Made by a program: the position numbers and the translations under genes
Shown here: positions 1-10,023 of the stretch, in pieces
Position numbering within the stretch: position 1 is the stretch's first letter
Layout: every line of letters begins with the position of its first letter
The notes under the pieces: model-generated
Database searches by the model: none
What the model saw: only the letters and a program-made list of their open reading frames with translations
Told to the model about the DNA's origin: nothing
Assembly: GCA_036501535.1 (NCBI GenBank)
Contig: DASYAE010000017.1
Coordinates: 1-53,350, forward strand
DNA length: 53,350 nt
Source: DASYAE01 sp036501535
GTDB lineage: Bacteria > Actinomycetota > Actinomycetes > Streptomycetales > Catenulisporaceae
Direction of reading: 5' to 3'

Positions 1-445
1 AGTCGAGCCGGGTGACGCCGTAGGTGTTGACCACGTTCTGATACGCCGCTTGGAGCGAGCTGACGCTGGTGCAGGTCTCGGCCAGCTCCCCGCCGTCGGC
101 GCCGCCGAAGGAGATGATGACGTTGCCGCCGGCCGACTGCAACGCGCTGATCTGCGACTTGAACGCGCCGACGCCGGAGCCGTCGTCCTCCCACTCCGGC
201 GTGCAGCCGGACTGCGGGATCAGGAAGGCGAGCGTGTAGTACTTGTCGCCGCTCGCGGCCATGTCCGCGGCCATGTCGCCCGCGTCCGAGCTGGAGATCT
301 GCAGGTAGGGTGCGGAGTAGTGCGCGGGGAAGGCCGCGCCGGCCGCGTTCGCGTCGGTCGCGGCGGCCAGCATCAGGCCGCCGACCGCCAGGGGCACCGT
401 CAGCGGCGCCGCGACGAGCAGCGCCTTGGTGCGACTGATAAACAT
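1..445 (-). CDS. Secreted GH18 chitinase, N-terminal part (cut by window edge)
   Basis: At least 148 residues are visible and the C-terminus lies outside the window. Residues 1-35 form a Sec signal peptide: MFISRTK, a hydrophobic core, then A-x-A-like cleavage near NANAAG. The mature part reads YSAPYLQISSS, then YTLAFLIPQ, then NVIISFGGADGGELA. The S-x-GG strand is the conserved beta-3 signature of glycoside hydrolase family 18, where the catalytic DxxDxDxE follows further downstream (not in the window). The family hydrolyses beta-1,4-N-acetylglucosamine polymers outside the cell. The ATG at 445 follows a GAAGAGG ribosome binding site about six bases upstream. The gene diverges from a ROK-family regulator, a plausible regulatory partner. 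Family assignment is firm; substrate is inferred. Confidence 0.85.
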   Translation of the reverse strand, partial: MFISRTKALLVAAPLTVPLAVGGLMLAAATDANAAGAAFPAHYSAPYLQISSSDAGDMAADMAASGDKYYTLAFLIPQSGCTPEWEDDGSGVGAFKSQISALQSAGGNVIISFGGADGGELAETCTSVSSLQAAYQNVVNTYGVTRLD

Positions 446-786
446 GTGTAGCCTCTTCCGTCGCCGGGTCCAGTGGAACCAGTGGGTTGGGTCGCCGGAC
501 AGCGGTCGACGTCGGAGGCGCCGGCGCAGGTGCGCCGGGTGTGCCGCCGTCGGCGCAGCCCGTGCGGGCAGGACTCGAGTCCCACCCTGTCCGCGCAGGT
601 CATCGGCCTGGGAGGGGCCGGTGGTCTGCAGCCGCCGCGCCGAACGGCTGGCGTCCCCGCGAGCCTGCGCGGGGCCGCCGTGGCTTATTTCGAAAGGTGA
701 GTTAAGTTAACTAACGGGTCTTCGGGTCGTCAAGGGCAGACTCTTTGGCGATCCTTAAAGCCCGGTCATGCCCCTCGGGAGAGAGA
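446..786. promoter_or_regulatory. Divergent chitinase / ROK regulator intergenic region
   Basis: This 340-base stretch holds no convincing gene. It is very GC-rich up to about 680, then has a short AT-richer island (about 680-715) just before the ROK gene. That island contains the half-site cluster annotated separately. Both promoters must lie here, but no clean -35/-10 pair was recognised. Confidence 0.5.
701..715. promoter_or_regulatory. Probable ROK-regulator operator (GTTA/TAAC half-sites)
   Basis: The sequence GTTAAGTTAACTAAC contains the perfect palindrome AGTTAACT and outer GTTA...TAAC half-sites. It sits about 70 bases upstream of the ROK start in the divergent promoter. ROK repressors commonly bind TTA-rich palindromes next to their own gene, so autoregulation is a reasonable inference. 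Confidence 0.45.
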
Positions 787-2094
787 GTGACCGACCGCGC
801 CATCCGGTCGCCGCGCGACCTGCGCCGATCGAACCGCAGCCTGCTGCTGCGCCGGCTCTACCTGGACGGCCCGCTCAGCCGCCAGGACATGATCGACAGC
901 ATGGGCGCCAGCGCCGCTTCGGTCAGCAACGTGGTGGCCGACCTCATCGCGGACGGCGCCGTGGTCGAGGCCGGGATCGCCGGCGGCGGCAACGGAAGGC
1001 CGCGCACCCTGCTGCGGGTGGACACCGAGTCGCGGTTCGTGGTCGGCGTCGAGGTCGGCGAGACCCACATCCAGGTCAGGCTGCTGACGCTGGGCTTCGA
1101 CGCCCGGGCGGCGGCCGAGATCCCGATGCCCGGCGGGATCGGCGACGCGCGGGCCGTGGCCCGGGAGATCGCGGCGGGCGTGCGCGAGGTCACCGCGGCC
1201 CTGGCCACGCGACGGGCGACGAATCAGCATCCGACCATGCACCACCCGACCATGCAGCATCCAACCATTCTTGGCGTGGGGATCGCGGTGCCCGGCGTGG
1301 TGGAGAGCCGGCCGGACGCGGTCGTGCACTGCCAGACCGTCGGCTGGGACGCGGTGCCGCTCGAGCGGATGCTGCGCCGGGAGATCGACCTGCCGCTCTA
1401 CATCGACAACGGGGCGACCGCGCTCGGCCAGGCCGAGATGTGGTTCGGCGCCGGCCGCGGCTGCTCCGACGCGGTCATCGCCCTGATCGGCGTCGGGGTC
1501 GGCGCGTGCGTCGTCACCGACGGCGTGCCCTACCGTGGCGTCGGCCACAGCGCGGGCGAGTGGGGCCACACGGTGGTCGAGGTGGGCGGCCGCCGCTGCC
1601 GCTGCGGATCGCTCGGCTGCCTGGAGGCCTACGTCGGCGCAGGCGCGATCCGCCGGCGCTACCGGGAACTCGCGTCGCGGGAGTCGCTGCTCCCGTTACC
1701 GGGCTTCGACGACCTCGGCGACGAGGCGGCGCTCGCCGCGATCGTCGCCGCCTCCGAGGGCCCCGACGCGCGTGCCGAAGCGGTCGAAGCCCTCGACGAG
1801 GCGGCCGTCTATCTCGGCGCCGGTGTCGCGAGCCTGATCAACCTTTTCAATCCGGAGCGGATCGTGCTCGGCGGCTGGGCCGGCGTCTGCCTGGGCTCCC
1901 GGCTACTGCCGCGCATTCGCGAGGTCGCCGCAGAATATGCGCTGCGGCACGCCTACAGCTCGACCTCGATCGACCTCTGCCGCCTGGGAACGGACGCCGT
2001 GGCCCGCGGCGCCGCGTGCCTGCCCGTCGCCGAATACCTCGCCTCGGGCGGCGCCCCCACCCGCGTACCTCCTGTTCCGGAACCAGCTGGCTGA
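787..2094 (+). CDS. ROK-family transcriptional regulator / sugar kinase homologue
   Basis: The protein has 435 residues from a GTG at 787, preceded by GGGAGAG. A longer reading from TTG at 745 lacks a good ribosome binding site. Residues about 8-60 form a winged helix-turn-helix (LRRSNRSLLLRRLY, then LSRQDMIDSMGAS and VSNVVADLIADG). The ROK fold follows, with VGVEVG, GVGIAVPGVVE, DNGATALGQAE and GVGVGACVVTDG. The zinc motif CRCGSLGCLE lies near residue 270. ROK regulators sense sugars or sugar phosphates and repress uptake or hydrolase genes; here the divergent chitinase is the obvious candidate target. Two oddities are a histidine-rich repeat near residue 140 (HPTM-HHPTM-QHPT) and one TTA codon at 1696. 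Ligand unknown. Confidence 0.9.
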   Translation: MTDRAIRSPRDLRRSNRSLLLRRLYLDGPLSRQDMIDSMGASAASVSNVVADLIADGAVVEAGIAGGGNGRPRTLLRVDTESRFVVGVEVGETHIQVRLLTLGFDARAAAEIPMPGGIGDARAVAREIAAGVREVTAALATRRATNQHPTMHHPTMQHPTILGVGIAVPGVVESRPDAVVHCQTVGWDAVPLERMLRREIDLPLYIDNGATALGQAEMWFGAGRGCSDAVIALIGVGVGACVVTDGVPYRGVGHSAGEWGHTVVEVGGRRCRCGSLGCLEAYVGAGAIRRRYRELASRESLLPLPGFDDLGDEAALAAIVAASEGPDARAEAVEALDEAAVYLGAGVASLINLFNPERIVLGGWAGVCLGSRLLPRIREVAAEYALRHAYSSTSIDLCRLGTDAVARGAACLPVAEYLASGGAPTRVPPVPEPAG

Positions 2095-2142
2095 CGAAAA
2101 GCAGGGGGCGAATGCCGAAGGCAGGAAGGCGGCAGGGCCCTG

Positions 2143-4659
<2,517 letters not shown>

Positions 4660-4776
4660 TAGCCATCTCAATCGGGGTGGTTGACAACGCAGACAGTTTG
4701 CCACAGCGGCCGTCGGCGGCACGAACCCAATTGCGCATGATATGAGGTGAGATCATCCGGCCCGGCGCAGGCCGAC

Positions 4777-5373
4777 TCAGTCCTCGACCGGCTGGTCGTC
4801 CTGGTGCTCGCCGTAGAACTCCGTCTGACGGCGCATGAGCTCGCGCATCGAGGTGCCGCGCGCGACCCCGTACACCGTGCCGGGGAAATCCAGGCCCTGC
4901 TGCACTTCCCACAGCGCGCCGTGCCGGTCGGGGGAGAACAGCTCGGCCGGGTCGCCGACGGCCACCCAGCCGATCGGGACGACCGTGTCGGAGGCGAGCC
5001 GCGAGTTGACCTGCAGGACGCTGTTGATGCGCAGCTCGCTGCGGGTGCCCGCGACCGAGCCGGGGAAGAGCGAGGCGCCGGTGGCGATGAAGACCTCGTC
5101 CTCGACCAGTGCGCCGTTCACGTGGGCGTGCGGGCCGACCAGGACCGCGTCGCCGAGCACGGCCGGATGCCCGGCGCGCCCGCGCACGAGCGCGTTCTCC
5201 ATCACCACCACGTCCGCGCCGGTGCGCACCTGGCCGTTCTCGGCGGTCAGCACCGCGCCGTGCAGGATCCTGGCCCGCTCGCCGAGCACCACCGCGCCGC
5301 AGAGGACTGCGGTCGGCGCGACGTAGGCCGAATCGGGGACGACCGGTCGGCGACCTCGGTGTTCGATCAGCAT
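4777..5373 (-). CDS. Left-handed beta-helix (gamma-carbonic-anhydrase-like / hexapeptide) protein
   Basis: The protein has 198 residues. It shows imperfect hexapeptide repeats typical of the LbH fold: PDSAYVAPTAVLCGAVVLGE, then ARILHGAV, TGADVVVMENALV, GDAVLVGPHAHVNGALV and DEVFIATGASLFPG. Histidines at HGAV and PHAHVNG lie where gamma-class carbonic anhydrases bind zinc, but the third ligand is not certain. The C-terminus (MRELMRRQTEFY) is helical as in that family. It lies 117 bases upstream of leuS on the same strand and may share its transcript. It could be a carbonic anhydrase homologue or an acyltransferase-fold protein without carbonic anhydrase activity. Confidence 0.8.
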   Translation of the reverse strand: MLIEHRGRRPVVPDSAYVAPTAVLCGAVVLGERARILHGAVLTAENGQVRTGADVVVMENALVRGRAGHPAVLGDAVLVGPHAHVNGALVEDEVFIATGASLFPGSVAGTRSELRINSVLQVNSRLASDTVVPIGWVAVGDPAELFSPDRHGALWEVQQGLDFPGTVYGVARGTSMRELMRRQTEFYGEHQDDQPVED

Positions 5374-5474
5374 CGTGCCAGCTTATGCCGCCTCGGCTGT
5401 CTATTCGGCGGAATTCGGCTGTCCAACCTGCAAAGGTCTGCAAATGGCGACGACTGCCGTGAACCGCGCGACAT

Positions 5475-6005
5475 CCGGGGTCCATGCCCGAGATCTGGGG
5501 CGTGCGGCTGGTCGGCTCGCTGCCGCTGCGGGTGAGCGCGGAGGACGTGGTGCTGGAGATGCTGCGGCGGAAGGGGGTCGCCGGCGGGGTCGGACGGATC
5601 ATCGAGTCTTACGGGTCCGGCCTGGACGCGTTCAGCGCGATGGACCGGCACGTGATCGCGGACATGGGCGCCGAGCTCGGGGCGACCGGCACCGTGTTCC
5701 CGGCCGACCATGCTGTACGCGACTTCAACCTGATCACGGCCGACCTCGGGGCGCGCTACGACGTGGGCGAGCAGATCGACCTCTCCACCCTCGAGCCGCT
5801 GATCGCCCGGCCCGGGTCGCCCGGCAACGTGGTCACGGTGCGCGAGGTCGCCGGGCCGCAACCTCCCCGGCCGCTCCGGCCGACGACGATGCGGTCTGGC
5901 TCTACTCCTCGGAGACCGCCGCGGCCGCCGCGCTGACCGGCGAGATCACCGACCCGCGCACGCTGACCGACCGGCTTGGCGTGACCCGGCCGGACTTCAC
6001 CGAGC
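5475..6005 (+). pseudogene. Aconitate hydratase remnant (multiple lesions)
   Basis: Three collinear pieces of aconitase can be read. The first (about 5484-5855) runs from IWGVRLVGSLPLRVSAEDV through GGVGRIIESYGSGLD and SAMDRHVIADMGAELGAT to GNVVTVREVAG. It is followed directly, in another frame, by RNLPGRSG (5857-5880). After a further one-base shift comes DDAVWLYSSETAAAAALTG then EITDPRTL (5882-5970). In intact aconitases of this group VREVAG and the RNFPGRSG motif are separated by roughly a hundred residues, so an internal deletion is present along with a frameshift. About 190 N-terminal residues and the C-terminal domain are also missing. No product is expected. Confidence 0.85.
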
Positions 6006-6075
6006 GACCGAGGCTTCCCCTGGCTCGAAGAGGCTTGACCTTGCCTACCGCACCGGTTCCGGATCTAAGCACTGA

Positions 6076-8106
6076 TCAGGTGAAAGCGCTGGCCTGCAGC
6101 CTGAACAGCTCCGCGTAGCGGCCGTCCGGCAGGGCCATCAGCTCCTCGTGCGTGCCCTGCTCCACGATCCGGCCGTGATCGAGCACGACGATGCGGTGCG
6201 CGTGCCGGACCGAGTAGAGCCGGTGCGTGACCAGGACGACCGTGCGGCCCGCCGCGAGTCGCATGACCGTGTCGAAGGTCGCCGCCTCCGCGCGCGGGTC
6301 CAGTGACGCGGTCGGCTCGTCCAGCACCAGGATCGGCGCGTCCCGGTAGAACGCCCGGGCCAGCGCGATCTTCTGCCACTGGCCGCCGGACAGGTTGACC
6401 CCGCCGAGGAACTCGGAGGCGATCAGCGTGTCCCAGCCCTGCGACAGCTCGCCGATCACCGTGTCCGCGCCGGCCAGCCGCGCGGCGCCGGCCAGGGCCG
6501 CCTCCTCCGGCGCGGTGGTGTGCCGCCCGATCGCCACGTTGGCCCGGGCGGTGAACGGCCAGCGCGGGAAGTTCTGCGAGAGCAGCGCGGCGTGCGTCGA
6601 GGTGCGGCCGCGGGCCAGGCCGGTGGTCGGCACCCCGTCCCAGGCGACCTCGCCCTCGGTCGGCAGGTACAGGCCGGTGAGCAGCTTGGACAGGGTGGTC
6701 TTGCCGGAGCCGTTCTCGCCGACCAGGGCCAGGATCTCGCCCGCGCGGATCTCCAGGTCCACGTCGATCAGCGCCGGCTTGTCGCCGTTCGGATAGGTGA
6801 AGCCGAGGCCCCGGGCCCGGATCAGCGCCGGCGGGCCGGCCGGGACGACGCCGGTCTCCGGGATGCGCTCCGCGTCGGCCTGCTGCATCACGTCCTGCCA
6901 GTCCGTCAGGTAGAGCCCGTATTCGAGCACGTTGTTGATCGAGGAGACCAGGGAGACCAGCTGGGTCGTGCCCATGCGAATGGCGAGGACCGCGGTGCCG
7001 GCCGTGGCCAGCGGCACCTCGCCGCGCCACAGCAGGTATCCGAGCAGCAGGTAGGTCAGCGCGGTGGCGAACCCTGAGACGGACCTGGACTGCACCGTGG
7101 TCACCGCGTCCGCGCGGGCCAGCCGGGACTGCTCGCCCTCGAAGGCGTCGGCCAGCCGGGCGTAGTGGGTCAGCAGGAACGCGCCGGCGTCGTGCTGCCG
7201 GATCTCCTCCGCGGTCTGGGTGCTGGTGAGCAGGTCGGTCAGCCGGGACTGCTGCCGGGTCCGGGTCAGCCAGCGCAGCCTGCTGAGATTGTGCCGGCGG
7301 CTGGAGACGACCGTGCTGATCCCGTTCGGCACCGCGGCGACCACCAGCAGCGGCACCAGGACCGGGTGCAGCACGGTGAGCACGCCGGCCGCCGCGGCGA
7401 TCCCGGCCAGCGCGGTGGCCACCTCGGCGAGCTGCTCGACCATGAACTCGGACCAGCCGGCGCCGAACTGCGCCGCCTCCAGCAGGTCGTGGAAGTCGGA
7501 CTGCTCGAAGCGCACCAGCTCGACCCGGGTGGCCCGCTCCAGCAGCTCGCCGGACGCGCGGCGGGTCACCTTCGGGCGCAGCCGGGCCGACCCGGCGTTG
7601 CCCAGCACGGCGAGCAGCGCGCCGCTGACCGAGGCGAGGGCGACCAGCAGCAGGGCCGGCAGCGCCGCGCGCACCCGGCCCGGGGTCGGGCCGGCCGCCA
7701 GCAGCGAGATCAGGACGCTGTTGGTGGCCAGCAGGCCGAAGGCGGTGGCGATCCCGGTCGCGGTCTGGCACAGCAACACCAGCAGCACCGAGCCGCGATC
7801 GGTGCGCCAGGCCAGCCGGACGCAGACGCCGATCAGGCCCGGAAGCCGCCGGGTGACCCCGATCAGCGAGGTCTGCTCCAGCTCGTTGTCGTGCCGGGTC
7901 CAGCCGGCGTGGTAGGCCAGGCCGGGGCCGAACAGGGGGTCGGCCGGCTGCGCGTCGGGCGAGCCGTCGAGGTCTGATGCGGAGTCCGGTGCCGGTTCCG
8001 ATGCGGGATCCGATACGGGATCGGATGTGGGATCCGATGCGGGTTCTGATACCGCTGTCGATGTGGGCTCTGATGAAGAAGGGTCGGCCAGGGTCGGAGC
8101 TGTCAT
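6076..8106 (-). CDS. ABC exporter, fused permease and ATPase
   Basis: The protein has 676 residues. A hydrophilic N-terminus of about 55 residues built from S-D-P-type repeats precedes the transmembrane domain, whose helices span roughly 95-350 (for example SVLLVLLCQTATGIA, LLLVALASVSGALLAVLG, GIAAAAGVLTVLHPVLV). The nucleotide-binding domain follows with Walker A VGENGSGKTT (near 462), signature LSGGQWQKIALARAF, Walker B PILVLDEPTASLD and the switch histidine in VLVTHRLYSV. This is the half-size exporter design and should work as a homodimer or with a partner half. The ATG at 8106 has a GGGAGG site upstream. Substrate cannot be told. Confidence 0.93.
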   Translation of the reverse strand: MTAPTLADPSSSEPTSTAVSEPASDPTSDPVSDPASEPAPDSASDLDGSPDAQPADPLFGPGLAYHAGWTRHDNELEQTSLIGVTRRLPGLIGVCVRLAWRTDRGSVLLVLLCQTATGIATAFGLLATNSVLISLLAAGPTPGRVRAALPALLLVALASVSGALLAVLGNAGSARLRPKVTRRASGELLERATRVELVRFEQSDFHDLLEAAQFGAGWSEFMVEQLAEVATALAGIAAAAGVLTVLHPVLVPLLVVAAVPNGISTVVSSRRHNLSRLRWLTRTRQQSRLTDLLTSTQTAEEIRQHDAGAFLLTHYARLADAFEGEQSRLARADAVTTVQSRSVSGFATALTYLLLGYLLWRGEVPLATAGTAVLAIRMGTTQLVSLVSSINNVLEYGLYLTDWQDVMQQADAERIPETGVVPAGPPALIRARGLGFTYPNGDKPALIDVDLEIRAGEILALVGENGSGKTTLSKLLTGLYLPTEGEVAWDGVPTTGLARGRTSTHAALLSQNFPRWPFTARANVAIGRHTTAPEEAALAGAARLAGADTVIGELSQGWDTLIASEFLGGVNLSGGQWQKIALARAFYRDAPILVLDEPTASLDPRAEAATFDTVMRLAAGRTVVLVTHRLYSVRHAHRIVVLDHGRIVEQGTHEELMALPDGRYAELFRLQASAFT

Positions 8107-8270
8107 GGGCCCTCCCGGATGCGTCGCCCGACGGGCGCGCGGCGAGCCGGCCTGCTTGCCGGCACGTCTCCAGAGTGCAGCAACCGCCCGCAGTTCTCCC
8201 GTGAATTACGCGGCGCCGCGGGCGCCGTGCGCGCGCCGTCGATTCCGCCCCGCACGCCGCCGGAACTCAA

Positions 8271-8276
8271 TAGGAT
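8271..8276 (+). promoter_or_regulatory. Possible -10 element for the tRNA pair
   Basis: TAGGAT lies 11 bases before the first tRNA nucleotide, the usual place for a -10 hexamer in actinobacterial tRNA genes. No convincing -35 was found at 16-18 bases, so this is tentative. Confidence 0.35.
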
Positions 8277-8286
8277 GCCTCGCAAT

Positions 8287-8365
8287 GCCCGGACGTAGCG
8301 CAGAGGCAGTCGCGCCCGGTCTCCGAAACCGGGGACACGCCGGTTCGATTCCGGCCGTCCGGGCA
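8287..8365 (+). tRNA. tRNA-Arg(CCG)-like with extended acceptor and anticodon stems
   Basis: A cloverleaf can be drawn by hand. The acceptor GCCCGGACG (8287-8295) pairs fully with CGTCCGGGC (8356-8364), nine pairs rather than seven, with discriminator A8365. TA (8296-8297) occupies positions 8-9. A short D arm uses GCG/CGC with GG in the loop. The anticodon stem CCCGGT/ACCGGG has six pairs, the loop CTCCGAA carries anticodon CCG, the variable loop is short, and the T arm is GCCGG-TTCGATT-CCGGC. The length is 79 bases, without encoded CCA. The body is closely shared with the next tRNA. Arginine identity is taken from the anticodon only. Confidence 0.75.
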
Positions 8366-8372
8366 GCCTCGC

Positions 8373-8443
8373 GGCCCCGTAGCGCAGAGGAAGTCGCACC
8401 GACTGCAAATCGGGACACGCCGGTTCGAATCCGGTCGGGGCCA
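8373..8443 (+). tRNA. tRNA-Cys(GCA)-like with a four-pair anticodon stem and A73
   Basis: The acceptor GGCCCCG (8373-8379) pairs with CGGGGCC (8436-8442), a normal seven pairs, with discriminator A8443. TA follows, then a three-pair D stem GCG/CGC and the same D loop as its neighbour apart from one base. The anticodon stem CCGA/TCGG has only four pairs. The loop CTGCAAA gives anticodon GCA (Cys). The T arm is GCCGG-TTCGAAT-CCGGT with one G-T pair. Length 71 bases, no encoded CCA. Canonical tRNA-Cys carries U73, a major CysRS identity base, so A73 is a notable departure. Confidence 0.75.
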
Positions 8444-8487
8444 CCGGCTTGCGTCATGAGCCGATGGGAGAGAGGGGGCGGCGGGCA

Positions 8488-10023
8488 ATGCCGAGTACGA
8501 GCACGAGTATGAGCACGAGCACTGCGATCAGCGGTTTAGATGCGGAGTCCACGGATCCGGACGAGCTGTCGGCGGCAGTCACCGACGCGGAGCTTGAGCA
8601 GTTGCTGGACCGGTTCTCCGGCCTGGTCGGAAGACTGCGCGCGCTGCCGGTCGACGATCCGGTGCGCCTGCGCGCCGAGCAGGTCGCCGCCTCGTTCTCC
8701 CGGGACGGCCGCAGGCGGCGCAAGGCGGAGCGGCGGCAGGCCGACGCCTCCGCGGACCGGGAGCTGCGCTCCCGAGCGGCGCTCGGCGCGTCCGACCGGC
8801 GTGAGGACGCGCCGCTGTCCGCGCCCGGGACGCGATCATCCGTCGGCGTGTTCAACGTCCCGTGCCGGTGCTACGTGTGCAAGAAGCGCTTCCGCGAAGC
8901 AGACTCCTTCTATCACATGCTCTGCCCCGGATGCGCCGCGCAGAACGCCGAGCGTCGCAGCGCGCGCACCGACCTGTCCGGTCGCAGGGCGCTGCTGACC
9001 GGAGGCCGGGTCAAGATCGGCTTCCAGCTGGCGCTGATGCTGCTGCGGGACGGCGCGCAGGTCATCGTGACCAGCCGGTTCCCGCACGACGCCGCGGCCC
9101 GGTTCCGGGCCGTCCCGGACAGCGCCGACTGGCTGGACCGGCTGACCGTGGCCGGCATCGACCTGCGCGATCCGCGCCAGGTCATCGGCCTCTGCGACGA
9201 GCTGGCGCGGTCCGGCGCGCCGCTGGACATCCTGGTCAACAACGCAGCGCAGACCGTGCGCCGCCCGCCCGAGTCGTACGCCCCGCTCGTCCGAGCCGAA
9301 CGGGCCGCCGCCGAGCACGCTGCCACCGAACGCGCCGCCCTGCCGCCCGGCGCGCGCACGCCGATGCTGTTCGCGCCCGGCTTCCGGCCGCTGCCCGCGC
9401 TTGCCCCGGCGTGGCCGGTCGCCGAGCTGGAAGCCTTCTCCGGCCGCGCGCCTACGTATCAGAGCCACGCTATAGCTGCGGCCGCAGCGGCTGCGGCGGT
9501 CGCCGGGATCGACGAGTCCGGCCTGCTGCCCGACCCGGCGCCGGCCAACTCCTGGTCCGCCCGCCTCGGCGAGCTCGATCCGGCCGAGGTGCTCGAGACG
9601 CAGCTGGTCAACGCGGTGGCCCCGGCCCTGCTCTGCGACCGGCTGCTGCCGCTGCTGCTGGCCTCGCCGCGCCCGCGCCGCTACATCGTCAACGTCACCG
9701 CGGTCGAGGGGCGGTTCGCGGTGCGCAACAAGACCCCCGGCCATCCGCACACGAACATGGCGAAGGCCGCGCTCAACATGCTGACCCGCACCTCGGCGCA
9801 CGACCTGGCCGAGCGCGGGGTATACCTCTGCGCGGTGGACACCGGCTGGATCACCGACGAGAATCCGGCGCCGAAGAAGGCCCGGATCGCCGGGCGCGGG
9901 TTCCGCACCCCGCTGGACGTCGTGGACGGGGCCGCGCGGATCTACGACCCGATCGTGCGCGGCGAGGCGGGCGATCCGGTCTGGGGCGTCTTCCTCAAGG
10001 ACTACCGGGAGGCCGCGTGGTGA
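8488..10023 (+). CDS. SDR-fold protein with N-terminal zinc-ribbon-like module
   Basis: The protein has 511 residues. Residues 1-115 are hydrophilic and helical. A cysteine cluster C-x-C-x2-C ... C-x2-C (C126, C128, C131, C146, C149) suggests a zinc ribbon. An SDR Rossmann fold follows: LLTGGRVKIGF (about 169-179), the NNAA motif in ILVNNAAQT, then YIVNVTAVEG. The usual catalytic Y-x3-K appears as T422-x3-K426 (HTNMAKAALNML), so the Tyr is replaced, and the usual Ser before it reads Thr/Ala. A binding or pseudo-enzyme role is therefore possible. The start is placed at 8488 after a GGGGGCGG-rich stretch; ATG codons at 8449 and 8464 are alternatives. It lies 44 bases after the second tRNA and overlaps the LRR gene by four bases. 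It has one TTA codon (8536). Confidence 0.8.
   Translation: MPSTSTSMSTSTAISGLDAESTDPDELSAAVTDAELEQLLDRFSGLVGRLRALPVDDPVRLRAEQVAASFSRDGRRRRKAERRQADASADRELRSRAALGASDRREDAPLSAPGTRSSVGVFNVPCRCYVCKKRFREADSFYHMLCPGCAAQNAERRSARTDLSGRRALLTGGRVKIGFQLALMLLRDGAQVIVTSRFPHDAAARFRAVPDSADWLDRLTVAGIDLRDPRQVIGLCDELARSGAPLDILVNNAAQTVRRPPESYAPLVRAERAAAEHAATERAALPPGARTPMLFAPGFRPLPALAPAWPVAELEAFSGRAPTYQSHAIAAAAAAAAVAGIDESGLLPDPAPANSWSARLGELDPAEVLETQLVNAVAPALLCDRLLPLLLASPRPRRYIVNVTAVEGRFAVRNKTPGHPHTNMAKAALNMLTRTSAHDLAERGVYLCAVDTGWITDENPAPKKARIAGRGFRTPLDVVDGAARIYDPIVRGEAGDPVWGVFLKDYREAAW

Noticed and set aside
5484..5936. Intact 150-residue protein gene
   Set aside because: Only the aconitase segment is protein-like, and it is truncated, internally deleted and frameshifted against the family.
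8103..8512. Small open frames across the tRNA pair on both strands
   Set aside because: These translations come from the tRNA genes read as protein; the cloverleaf explains the sequence better.
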